Of a stretch of DNA of 64,000 bases, positions 17,383 through 25,525 are shown in pieces (position 1 is the stretch's first letter; each line of letters opens with the position of its first letter). The translations under genes and the position numbers were made by a program. The stretch lies in contig NZ_CP034036.1 of NCBI RefSeq assembly GCF_005484965.1, forward strand, positions 434,001-498,000. Reading direction: 5' to 3'. This DNA comes from Brenneria nigrifluens DSM 30175 = ATCC 13028. GTDB lineage: Bacteria; Pseudomonadota; Gammaproteobacteria; Enterobacterales; Enterobacteriaceae. The notes under the pieces are model-generated. The model saw only the letters and a program-made list of their open reading frames with translations, searched no databases and was not told the DNA's origin.

Positions 17383-18846
17383 TTATCTCTCGCTCTGCGG
17401 CAGCGGCGGAGAAACATCATCCGGGATCGGGTTCTCAAACGGCGTCTGTTGCAGCTTGGCCTGATGGTCGGCTTTGGCCTGGCTGATTAAATCAGGCGTC
17501 AGCAGCAGGTCTGCCGCCAGAGAAGCCATCGCTTTGGCGGCATACTCCATTCCCTTGTGCGCCGCCGCGGTTTTCCCCTGCGCGACCAGCTGCCATGAGT
17601 GCGCCGGCGTGCCGATGGCGTAGGTGGCGCTGCGAATTTGCACCGTCGGCACCACCCAGCTTACGGTTCCCACATCGGTTGAGCCGATAAAGGCTTCGTT
17701 GGGGCTGTAAAGCGGATAGATGCCGTCGTGCAGCCTCAGCCCCGGCTGCGGTTTCACGCCGAAGCGGGCGTAAGATCCGCTAATATCCTCCGCCGTCATC
17801 GCCGCCTGGAACGTCGCCGCCAGTTGGCGATCGGCTTCGTCAAAGGCGATCGGACCGAGCGCCAGCAAATGCTCATGCATGCGCTGCTCCAGCGGCGGGT
17901 TGCCGAGCAGGTTGGCGTCGCCGCTCAGCACCTCGCTGCTGACTTCGGTTTCGGTCATCAGCGCCGCGCCTTCGGCGATCTTTTTCACCCGTTGGACCAA
18001 CTGGTGCAGCTCCGGCAATTGGCGGGCGCGCACCAGGTATCTTACCGTGGCGTTGGCCTGCACCACGTTGGGCGCATGGCCGCCGCTGTCGGTAATGGCG
18101 TAATGCACCCGGGCGGAGGAGGGCATATGCTCGCGCATATAGTTGACGCCGACGTTCATCAGCTCCACGGCGTCCAGGGCGCTGCGGCCGAGGTGCGGAC
18201 TGCTGGCGGCGTGGGAGGCCCGGCCTTTGAAGTAGAAGTTTAGCTCGTTGCAGGCCAGCGATACCGGGCTGTTGACGCCGGTAAAGGTGGCGGGATGCCA
18301 GCAGATGGCGATATCGACATCGTCAAACACCCCTGCCTTGACCATAAAGCCTTTCGACGAACCGCCTTCTTCCGCCGGGCAGCCGTAAAAACGGATCGTT
18401 CCCGGAATGTCGTGCTTTTGCAGGTAATCCTTGACCGCCGTCGCCGCCTGCAAGGCGGCGGTGCCGAGCAGGTTATGCCCGCAACCGTGTCCGTTGCCGC
18501 CGTTTTCCAGCGGTTTAGGTTCGGCCACGTTCGCCTGCTGGCTTAGCCCCGGCAGCGCATCGTATTCGCCAAGGATGGCGATAACCGGCGCTCCGCGGCC
18601 GAACTCGCCCAGCAGGGCCGTCGGCATCCCGGCAATGCCGGTGGTCAGGCGAAAACCTTCCGCTTCCAGCACCGCTTGGTGCTGCGCCGCCGAGCGATAC
18701 TCCTCATAGTTCAGCTCCGGGGTGTCCCAGATGCCGTCGCTCAGGGTGAAGAATTGCTGACGCTTGCCGGCAATCAGCTCGCAGATTTCCGCCACGGTTT
18801 GACGGTCGATAGAGGGCAAGCTCTCTTCTGCCTGTATTGAATTCAT
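17383..18846 (-). CDS. M20-family amidohydrolase, AbgB-like
   Basis: 487 residues, a cytosolic dinuclear-metal hydrolase of family M20D. It resembles AbgB, the B subunit of p-aminobenzoyl-glutamate hydrolase, over its full length. Metal-binding signatures are GHGCGHN (Cys122, His124), CPAEEGGS (Glu159-Glu160) and WHPA (His184); a dimerisation-domain motif HAASSPHLGRSALDA follows. In E. coli AbgB works with AbgA and the transporter AbgT. Here there is no abgA, and the gene closes an operon for a polar amino acid ABC importer, 59 bp after the binding-protein gene. A role in cleaving an imported N-acyl amino acid or amide is inferred; the substrate is unknown. Confidence 0.85.
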   Translation of the reverse strand: MNSIQAEESLPSIDRQTVAEICELIAGKRQQFFTLSDGIWDTPELNYEEYRSAAQHQAVLEAEGFRLTTGIAGMPTALLGEFGRGAPVIAILGEYDALPGLSQQANVAEPKPLENGGNGHGCGHNLLGTAALQAATAVKDYLQKHDIPGTIRFYGCPAEEGGSSKGFMVKAGVFDDVDIAICWHPATFTGVNSPVSLACNELNFYFKGRASHAASSPHLGRSALDAVELMNVGVNYMREHMPSSARVHYAITDSGGHAPNVVQANATVRYLVRARQLPELHQLVQRVKKIAEGAALMTETEVSSEVLSGDANLLGNPPLEQRMHEHLLALGPIAFDEADRQLAATFQAAMTAEDISGSYARFGVKPQPGLRLHDGIYPLYSPNEAFIGSTDVGTVSWVVPTVQIRSATYAIGTPAHSWQLVAQGKTAAAHKGMEYAAKAMASLAADLLLTPDLISQAKADHQAKLQQTPFENPIPDDVSPPLPQSER

Positions 18847-18905
18847 GTGCTATATGCTCGTTATTTTTCCGTAAAGAGAGGTCGGCAAGGTTTTCTCCGC
18901 CAGAC

Positions 18906-19772
18906 TCAGAGCGGCGAGGTGTCCATACCGAACCATTTTTCACTCAGCGTTTTCAGCGTGCCGTCGTTTTTGGCTTTCTCAATCGCGGCGTTAAACAGGG
19001 CTTTCAGTTCGGGATCGCCTTTACGCAGGCCGACGGAGGAGCCGCTGCCCAGAATGCCGCCGATAAACTGCGGGCCGGGGGTGACGATATCGGCGTTGCC
19101 GGGTTTTTCGGTAATCCCTTTCAGATAGGCGGCGGAGGCGATAACCAGATCGACGCGGCCGGCTTTCAAATCAAGATCGTGTTCCTGGGTGGTTTTATAC
19201 TCTCGCACTTTCATCACCCCTTTGAGATAGTTATCCAGAAAGGTGCTGGCGATAGAGGCGGACTGCACGCCGATGGTTTTGCCTTGCAGCAGCGGTTTCA
19301 GCTTTTCGATTTCTTCCCGCGCCACGGCTTCGTTTTCCGGTTTAAGCGAGAAGCGTTTGCCCGCGTCGGGGAACTGCCCGGCCAAGGGGCTGGATTTCAG
19401 TACGGCGAAGGTTTGCCCGGCCTGGGTGTAGGGTTGGCTGAAGTCGATGACTTCCCGGCGTTTGTCCGTGGCGGACATGCCGGAAATGATGGCGTCGAAC
19501 TTGCCCGCGTTCAGCGCCGGAATGGTGCTGGTGAACGGCTGCACGATGATTTGACATTTCACTTGCATACTGTCGCACAGCACTTTGTACAGCTCGATTT
19601 CAAAGCCGTCCAGCGTACCGTCGGGCTTGGTGAAATTATAAGGGTGGAAAGCCCCTTCGGTGGCGATACGCACCGTGGTCCATTTTTTCTCCTGCGCCGC
19701 GGCGCTGACAGAGGCGACCAGCGTGCTTGCCAGGCACAGTGAACAGGCGATCATTTTTAATTTTGCTTTCAT
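18906..19772 (-). CDS. Periplasmic substrate-binding protein of a polar amino acid ABC importer
   Basis: 289 residues with a signal peptide (about 1-25, ...VSAAA). The mature part has the family 3 solute-binding fold: an EGAFHPYNF start, DGFEIEL, SGMSATDKRREVIDFSQPY and a C-terminal WFGM segment, as in HisJ and ArgT-type proteins. It delivers an amino acid or derivative to the adjacent permease pair. It lies between the ATPase gene and the M20 hydrolase gene, so it likely binds the substrate that the hydrolase cleaves. Ligand cannot be read from sequence. Confidence 0.88.
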   Translation of the reverse strand: MKAKLKMIACSLCLASTLVASVSAAAQEKKWTTVRIATEGAFHPYNFTKPDGTLDGFEIELYKVLCDSMQVKCQIIVQPFTSTIPALNAGKFDAIISGMSATDKRREVIDFSQPYTQAGQTFAVLKSSPLAGQFPDAGKRFSLKPENEAVAREEIEKLKPLLQGKTIGVQSASIASTFLDNYLKGVMKVREYKTTQEHDLDLKAGRVDLVIASAAYLKGITEKPGNADIVTPGPQFIGGILGSGSSVGLRKGDPELKALFNAAIEKAKNDGTLKTLSEKWFGMDTSPL

Positions 19773-19825
19773 GATGGAACGATTCTCCCGGTGTGGTGTT
19801 ATTGCTTACTTATTGAATTTATGGT

Positions 19826-20590
19826 CTACCAGCTGGCGATAAACTGCCGGAAACGGGCCGACCGGCTGGCGGTGAAAACCTGCTGCGGCGTGCCCTGCTC
19901 CTCGATTTCTCCCTGATGGAGGAACACCACGCGATTGGAGACTTCACGGGCGAAATCCATCTCATGGGTCACCACCAGCATGGTCATGCCCTCGTCGGCC
20001 AGCGTACGCATCACGCGCAACACTTCGCCGACCAGTTCCGGATCGAGCGCCGAGGTCGGTTCGTCGAACAGCATCACTTTCGGCGCCATCGCCAGCGCGC
20101 GGGCAATGGCCGCCCGCTGCTGCTGGCCGCCGGAAAGGTGAGACGGGTAATAGTGCCGCTTGTCCGCCAGGCCGACCTTTTCCAGCAACTGTTCGGCGCG
20201 CTCCACGCTCTCCGCATGGGGGCGCTTTAAGACGTGCACCGGCGCTTCAATCACGTTTTCCAGCACCGTTTTGTGCGACCACAGGTTAAAGTTCTGAAAC
20301 ACCATGCCGAGCTGGGTGCGAATGCGGTCGATCTGCCTGGGATTGGACGGCCGGCTTTGCCCACTGCGGTTTGGCTTCATTTCGATGGATTCGCCGGCGA
20401 CGATAATTTCGCCCCGATCGGGAAGCTCCAGCATGTTGATACAGCGCAGCAGGGTGGATTTCCCCGAACCGGATGAGCCAAGAATGGAAATTACTTCGCC
20501 CTGGGCGGCTTCAAAAGAGATCCCTTTCAGCACCTCCAGCGAGCCGAAGCTTTTGTGAATGTTGCGCAGGCTGATCGCAGGCGTGGTCAT
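19826..20590 (-). CDS. ATP-binding subunit of a polar amino acid ABC importer
   Basis: 254 residues, cytosolic ATPase of the HisP/GlnQ type. Walker A GSSGSGKSTLLRC (about 37-49), the LSGGQQQRAAIARAL signature, Walker B VMLFDEPTSALDPE and the switch histidine in VVTHEMDFAREV are intact. The ATG at 20590 overlaps the stop of the upstream permease (ATGA) and matches the family start, so the 29-codon upstream extension is rejected. Third gene of the five-gene operon. Confidence 0.93.
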   Translation of the reverse strand: MTTPAISLRNIHKSFGSLEVLKGISFEAAQGEVISILGSSGSGKSTLLRCINMLELPDRGEIIVAGESIEMKPNRSGQSRPSNPRQIDRIRTQLGMVFQNFNLWSHKTVLENVIEAPVHVLKRPHAESVERAEQLLEKVGLADKRHYYPSHLSGGQQQRAAIARALAMAPKVMLFDEPTSALDPELVGEVLRVMRTLADEGMTMLVVTHEMDFAREVSNRVVFLHQGEIEEQGTPQQVFTASRSARFRQFIASW

Positions 20591-21321
20591 TGCAGGTCTC
20601 CCAATTTCTTGATTTTCTTCGTCGCCGACTGCGCGCCCGGCGCGCGTAAATGCGGGGTAACGGTGAACTCCGCCCACAGCAGCAGACGCGTCAGGATAAG
20701 GTTGATAAATAAGTAGATCGCCCCGGCGACCAGAAAGACTTCCAGCGCCCGGTAGGTTTCCGCGATGATGCGCGCGGCAATGCCGGTGATTTCCATCAGG
20801 GTGATAATGGAGGCCAGCGAGGTTGATTTGATCATCGAGATCAGTTCGTTGCCATAGGCCGGCAGAGCCTGGCGTATCGCCAGCGGGAAAACAATGCGCT
20901 TAAAGATCATCGGTGACGGCATGCCGCAGGCGCGGGCCGCTTCTATCTGCCCCTGCGGTACGGATTGCAATCCGCCGCGGATAATTTCACTGGCGTAGGC
21001 CCCGGTGCATAGCGTCAGCGAGAGCAGCGCGCACCAGTAAGGTTCCCGCAGCAGCGGCCATAGAACGCTCTCCCTGACCCAGGGAAACTGCCCCAGGCCG
21101 TAATAGATGAGGAACAACTGCACCAGCAGCGGCGTGCCGCGGAAAAACAGCACGTAGGTGCGCGCCGCGGCGCGCAGAGCCGGGTTGCCGGAAAGCTGCA
21201 TCAGCGCCAGCCCCAGCGCCAGAAAGAATCCCAGCAATACCGAGCCGACGGCCAGTTGCAGCGTAAGAGGGATGCCGGTGATGATTTCCAGAAACGTCTG
21301 GTAAAGAAAAGGAAAATCCAT
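20587..21321 (-). CDS. Polar amino acid ABC importer permease (HisM-like)
   Basis: 244 residues, inner-membrane permease with about five helices. The EAA coupling loop EAARACGMPSPMIFKRIVFPLAIRQALP (residues about 126-154) marks the HisMQ family. It overlaps the ATPase gene downstream and the first permease upstream by one to a few bases, indicating coupled translation of a heterodimeric channel. Confidence 0.9.
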   Translation of the reverse strand: MDFPFLYQTFLEIITGIPLTLQLAVGSVLLGFFLALGLALMQLSGNPALRAAARTYVLFFRGTPLLVQLFLIYYGLGQFPWVRESVLWPLLREPYWCALLSLTLCTGAYASEIIRGGLQSVPQGQIEAARACGMPSPMIFKRIVFPLAIRQALPAYGNELISMIKSTSLASIITLMEITGIAARIIAETYRALEVFLVAGAIYLFINLILTRLLLWAEFTVTPHLRAPGAQSATKKIKKLGDLQ

Positions 21322-22037
21322 CAGCGCTTCACACCCCGGGAATAATGAGACTCCGCCCGGCGCATAATCCAGCCGGAAGCGAGAGAAATAAGCAGATATA
21401 GCATGGCCGCGGCCATAAAGAAGTCGAACGGTTTCCCCGTCGAGCCGGCGCCGGTCTGCGACTGGGTCAATAGCTCCGCGACACCGGTGACCGACACCAG
21501 CGCCGAGGCTTTCAGCACCAACTGCCAGACGTTGCCCAACGCCGGGATCGCGTGGCGCAGCAACAGCGGCATAATGATGCGCCGCAGGCGCAGCAGGGTG
21601 GGCATGCCGCAGGCTTTGGCGGCTTCTATTTCACCCTGGGAAACGGCATAGAACGCGCCGCGGTACACTTCGGTCTGCTGCGCGCCGGAAGAGATGCCCA
21701 CGGCGATCACCCCGGCGAGAAAGCCGGGAAAGCCCAAAAACTCATTGCTGCCCCACAGCCTGGCGATCAGGGTAAGCGCCGAACTGCCGCCGAAATAGAG
21801 CAGGTAGATGATCAGCAGGTCCGGAATGCCGCGGGTGATGGTGGTATAGGCATCGGCCAGGTAGCGTACCGGACGGTTGCCGCAAATTTTCGACCATGCC
21901 CCGATGGCGCCAATCAGGGCGCCGAGCAGGAAGCCGCAGGTCGCCAGGGCGATGGTCATTGCCGCGCCAATCAGTAATAATTTTCCCCAGCCATTTTCAC
22001 CAAAACTGATGAGTTGCCAGAAAGTAACCTCTTCCAC
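21321..22037 (-). CDS. Polar amino acid ABC importer permease (HisQ-like), first gene of operon
   Basis: 238 residues, inner-membrane permease with about five helices and the EAA loop EAAKACGMPTLLRLRRIIMP. It pairs with the next permease. As the first gene of the minus-strand operon it carries the promoter region: a sigma-54 type -24/-12 element lies about 85-100 bp upstream and an NtrC-like dyad about 200 bp upstream of its ATG. The order permease-permease-ATPase-binding protein-hydrolase is compact throughout. Confidence 0.9.
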   Translation of the reverse strand: MEEVTFWQLISFGENGWGKLLLIGAAMTIALATCGFLLGALIGAIGAWSKICGNRPVRYLADAYTTITRGIPDLLIIYLLYFGGSSALTLIARLWGSNEFLGFPGFLAGVIAVGISSGAQQTEVYRGAFYAVSQGEIEAAKACGMPTLLRLRRIIMPLLLRHAIPALGNVWQLVLKASALVSVTGVAELLTQSQTGAGSTGKPFDFFMAAAMLYLLISLASGWIMRRAESHYSRGVKR

Positions 22038-22118
22038 AAAGTAGCTCCCAAATGCTTATAGTCTGTATCCGGCGCCGGCGCGCTATTGCCGGGCGCATCG
22101 GGTAAACGCTTAGCAGGA

Positions 22119-22138
22119 AAAGCAATATCCGGGCCACG
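22119..22138 (-). promoter_or_regulatory. Candidate sigma-54 promoter of the amino acid importer/amidohydrolase operon
   Basis: On the minus strand the sequence reads TGGCCCG, four bases, TTGCTTT. The RpoN consensus is TGGCACG-N4-TTGCWT, so only one consensus base differs and the invariant GG-N10-GC spacing is exact (GG at 22135-22134, GC at 22123-22122). Transcription would start near 22110, giving a leader of about 70 nt before the first permease. Confidence 0.7.
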
Positions 22139-22232
22139 TTGCGCCGCTTTAGTCATTGACTATTTATTCATATAATTTGCGTATTCATTATTTTGAACTT
22201 AGCTAAAATAAGGGAGATAGGCAGCAGGGTAA

Positions 22233-22249
22233 AGCACTAAAGTGATGCT
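22233..22249. promoter_or_regulatory. Candidate NtrC-type enhancer site
   Basis: An imperfect dyad AGCACTAAAGTGATGCT, close to known NtrC sites (the E. coli glnA site contains GCACTATATTGGTGC). It is about 130 bp upstream of the predicted sigma-54 start, the usual enhancer distance. GGTGC recurs nearby at about 22296 and 22314, possibly further half-sites. The site is inferred from pattern; it lies between this operon and cysG. Confidence 0.5.
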
Positions 22250-22329
22250 TTGCAGTAGGGTGTCATCAAATTAGTGCATTGTTATGCTTTGTTGTGGTGC
22301 ATTGCCTTATACTGGTGCGCAATCGCCGT

Positions 22330-23700
22330 CTAACCGGTAAACCAGTTCAGTTTTTCTCTCAGGCCGACCACATCGCCGATGATAATCAGGCTTGGGCTGG
22401 CGGCCTGTTGCGCCAGTTCGCCGAGCTGTGACAGCTGTCCGGTCAATACCCGCTGCGCGCTGAAGGTGCCATTTTCGATCAGGGCGACGGGAACCGTTTC
22501 CGGGAGTAGATGTTCCAGCAGTTTGCGCTGAATATAATCCGCCTGCTGCAGCCCCATGTAGAACACCAGCGTTTGCTTGTCAGCCGCCAGGCCGGCCCAG
22601 TCAAGCTCGCCATCATGCCGGACGTGTCCGGTGATTAACCGCACGCTCTGCGCATAGTCGCGGTGGGTCAGGGGAATGCCGCTATAGGCGGAACAGCCGG
22701 AGGCGGCGGTGATGCCGGGCACCACGGAAAACGGAATGCCCGCCCGTTGCAAATGTTCCAGCTCTTCGCCGCCGCGGCCGAAGATAAAGGGATCGCCGCC
22801 TTTCAGCCGCACGACCCGCTTACCCGCCAGCGCTTTTTCCAGTAATAGCTGGTTGATCTGTTCCTGCGGAATACTGTGATGGCCGGACTGTTTGCCGACA
22901 TAAATACGCTCGGCGTCGCGTCTTATCAGGTTAAGCACCCCCTCCGAAACCAGACGGTCGTAAACCACGATATCGGCCTGTTGCAGCTGCTGTAGGCCTT
23001 TCAGCGTCAGCAGACCGGCGTCTCCCGGCCCCGCGCCCACCAGCACCACTTCGCCGCGATCGTCCAGCGGCTCGGAGAAAAGCTGTTCGGTAAGCTGTTG
23101 CACGCGGTCGGCGTCGCCATTGTCCAGCGACTGGGCCAGCCGGTCGTGGCTAAACAGCTTTTCCCAGAAACGGCGGCGGATACCCGCTTTTCTGAAACGG
23201 TTTTGCACCCGTTGCCGCAGATCGCCGGCAAAGACGGCCAGCTTGCCAAGATTCTGCGGTAGGGTGCTTTCCAGTTTTTCCCGCAGTATACGCGCCAGCA
23301 CCGGCGCGCTTCCCCCGGACGACACGGCGACCATCAGCGGGGAGCGGTCGATGATCGAGGGCATGATAAAGCTGGCGCGCCGCGGCGAGTCGACCACGTT
23401 ACAGAAGATGCGGCGCAGAGTGGCGCTGGCATAGACCTGGTCGTTGACCTGGCGATCGTCCGTGGCGGCGACCACCAGCCAGACGTCGTTGAGCAGCGCC
23501 GCATCGAATGCGCCCGGCGCCAGCGTGAGCCGCGCCTCTTCCCGCCAGGCGAGGAACTGCGTGTTAAAGTCGAGGGCATTGACCGTAAGACGCGCCCCGG
23601 CGTCCAGCAACAGCCGCGCCTTGCGCTCGGCTATCTCTCCGCCGCCCACCAATAAGCAGGGTTTATCGCGTAGCTGACAAAATATTGGCAGGTAGTCCAT
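22330..23700 (-). CDS. cysG: Siroheme synthase, trifunctional
   Basis: 456 residues, as in E. coli. The N-terminal half (about 1-200) is the NAD-dependent precorrin-2 dehydrogenase/sirohydrochlorin ferrochelatase, with GGGEIAERKARLL near residue 19. The C-terminal half is the uroporphyrinogen III methyltransferase, with VGAGPGDAGLLTLKG (about 219), YDRLVS and KGGDPFIFGRGGEE. It makes siroheme for sulfite and nitrite reductases. In E. coli it ends the nirBDC-cysG operon; here nirBDC is absent and a free-standing promoter in the 23701-24251 gap must drive it. Confidence 0.96.
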   Translation of the reverse strand: MDYLPIFCQLRDKPCLLVGGGEIAERKARLLLDAGARLTVNALDFNTQFLAWREEARLTLAPGAFDAALLNDVWLVVAATDDRQVNDQVYASATLRRIFCNVVDSPRRASFIMPSIIDRSPLMVAVSSGGSAPVLARILREKLESTLPQNLGKLAVFAGDLRQRVQNRFRKAGIRRRFWEKLFSHDRLAQSLDNGDADRVQQLTEQLFSEPLDDRGEVVLVGAGPGDAGLLTLKGLQQLQQADIVVYDRLVSEGVLNLIRRDAERIYVGKQSGHHSIPQEQINQLLLEKALAGKRVVRLKGGDPFIFGRGGEELEHLQRAGIPFSVVPGITAASGCSAYSGIPLTHRDYAQSVRLITGHVRHDGELDWAGLAADKQTLVFYMGLQQADYIQRKLLEHLLPETVPVALIENGTFSAQRVLTGQLSQLGELAQQAASPSLIIIGDVVGLREKLNWFTG

Positions 23701-24251
23701 GTAATCCTCTTGTGCGGCTCAAATTGAATAATTCGTCCCGCTATATCCGCCCTCTTCCGGGGGCGGGGCCGCGGCGGCCCGCCTCTTGAGAGGGTATAGG
23801 CATAGAACGAAAAGGGTTATATCAATGATGACGTATTATCACGCGCGGATGCACGCTTAATTTTCCTGTCGCCGCCAATTTATTGGCGCGCCGGCGGGGG
23901 ATTTACCCCTTTCCAGGGTAAAGTTTTGGATTTTTGTCGTGATAATGCTCACAGGATGATGGGCATTTGCCTAATTATCCGCCGCATAATTTTTCCAGAT
24001 GAAAGAAATTGCCTAATGACTAGCCCGCCAATAATCTCAATACTTAAAAAGTAAAACGCTATTTTTTTAAAATTAATACATGGTTTCTTTTTGTGTGATG
24101 GCGATCTCGCCGTGAGAGACGGCGGATAGATATCTCCGTTTTTTCTCCTATACAGAGTTATATCGCGCAGCGGATCGCGCTCGGCATACGCGCAGTTTTT
24201 CACTGCAAATCTTGTACATGAGTCGTGTTAAATATCAAGGCAGGTAACAAG
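23701..24251. promoter_or_regulatory. Divergent intergenic region between cysG and the enolase-superfamily gene
   Basis: 551 bp with no supported gene. It must contain promoters for cysG (minus) and the plus-strand importer cluster. Visible structures are a 7-bp hairpin CGCCAAT / ATTGGCG at 23873-23888, a short stem followed by six T at 24123-24142, and a TGTGA half-site with six-base spacer and TCTCG at 24094-24109 that could be a weak CRP site. None is strong enough to call on its own. Confidence 0.35.
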
Positions 24252-25406
24252 GTGAAAATAGAATCAATTGAAGTCACGGTTTTTACTTACTCTACGCGCC
24301 GGGTTGCCGACAGCGCAGGGCACTCACACCCTGGGGCGGAGAATCAGGCCAGGATGGCGCTGCTGACCGTCAGCAGCGATGACGGTCACCACGGCTACGC
24401 CTTTGCGCCGCCGGAAGTGATTCGCCCTTATATCGTCAACGCCTTTTTCCGTAAGGTGCTGATCGGACAAAATCCGTTCGATCGCGAGCGTTTGTGGCAG
24501 GATCTGGTGCACTGGCAGCGCGGCAGCGCCAACCAGCTGACCGACCGCGCCTTGTCGATCGTCGAATCCGCCCTGTGGGATCTTCAGGGGCGGGCGCTCA
24601 ATCTGCCGGTGCACAAACTGCTGGGAGGCTATCGCGACAAAGTGCCCGCCTACGGCAGCACCATGTGCGGCGACGAGCTGGAAGGGGGCTTGTCCACGCC
24701 GGAAGAGTACGGACTGTTTGCCGAGCAGCTGGTGCGGCGCGGCTACAAGGCCATCAAGCTGCACACCTGGATGCCGCCGGTGTCGTTCGCGCCCAGCCCG
24801 CAAATGGACGTCAAGGCGTGCGCCGCCGTACGCGAAGCCGTCGGCCCGGATATCTCACTGATGCTGGATGGCTACCACTGGTACAGCCGCAGCGAGGCGC
24901 TGTATATCGGCCGCGAGCTGCAAAAGCTCGATTTCACCTGGTTTGAAGAACCGATGGAAGAGCAGAGCATGGCCTCCTACAGCTGGCTGACCAAAAGCCT
25001 GGATATCGACGTGATTGGGCCGGAAAGCCTGGCCGGCAAATATTTCAGCCGCGCCGACTGGGTGAAGGAGGGCGCCTGCGATATCTTGCGCGCCGGCGTA
25101 CAGGGCGTGGGCGGCATCGCGCCCTGTATGAAGGTGGCCGCTCTGGCGGAAGCCTTTGGTATGGACTGTGAGGTTCACGGCAACGGCGCGCCGAATCTGG
25201 CCGTGGTCGGCGCGATTAAAAACTGCCGCTGGTACGAGCGCGGCCTGCTGCATCCTTTTCTGGATTACGACCAGCCCGCCGCCTATCTGCATGCCATTGT
25301 CGACCCGATGGACGATGAGGGCTTTGTGCATCTGCCGCAGCGTCCGGGGCTGGGGGAGGATATCAATTTCGATTGGATTGAGGAGCACACCCTGAGCAAA
25401 GATTAG
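24252..25406 (+). CDS. Enolase-superfamily enzyme, mandelate racemase subgroup
   Basis: 384 residues from the GTG at 24252 (MKIESIEVTVF). An N-terminal capping domain is followed by a TIM barrel. Metal ligands are Asp206 (LMLDGYHW), Glu232 (WFEEPMEE) and Glu258 (IGPESL); the Asp277 (CDILRAGV) and His309 (CEVHGNG) pair is the mandelate-racemase-type base. On the second strand the usual Lys-x-Lys is Lys169-Leu-His171. Such enzymes dehydrate or racemise carboxylate sugars; the actual substrate is not identifiable. It heads a same-strand cluster with a Dpp/Opp-type importer, which suggests the importer supplies its substrate. An in-frame GTG at 24225 is a less likely start. Confidence 0.85.
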   Translation: MKIESIEVTVFTYSTRRVADSAGHSHPGAENQARMALLTVSSDDGHHGYAFAPPEVIRPYIVNAFFRKVLIGQNPFDRERLWQDLVHWQRGSANQLTDRALSIVESALWDLQGRALNLPVHKLLGGYRDKVPAYGSTMCGDELEGGLSTPEEYGLFAEQLVRRGYKAIKLHTWMPPVSFAPSPQMDVKACAAVREAVGPDISLMLDGYHWYSRSEALYIGRELQKLDFTWFEEPMEEQSMASYSWLTKSLDIDVIGPESLAGKYFSRADWVKEGACDILRAGVQGVGGIAPCMKVAALAEAFGMDCEVHGNGAPNLAVVGAIKNCRWYERGLLHPFLDYDQPAAYLHAIVDPMDDEGFVHLPQRPGLGEDINFDWIEEHTLSKD

Positions 25407-25525
25407 TTTTTGTGTGTAAATACAAATTGTTAAACATTAAAAATACGGTTTGACGTCTGAAAAAGCAGGCTATTAAAAAATAATAAAGTTGTCGTCTTCC
25501 ATACTTCCACACCTGGAGAAGAGTG

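Noticed and set aside
16972..17490. 172-residue plus-strand frame across the repeat array, the mini-element and the end of the M20 gene
   Set aside because: It joins three unrelated sequences; its start lies in palindromic repeat DNA and its end is antisense to the amidohydrolase.
24094..24109. CRP site upstream of the enolase-superfamily gene
   Set aside because: Only one half-site is good; the other half (TCTCG) is poor and the distance to the start codon is about 150 bp.
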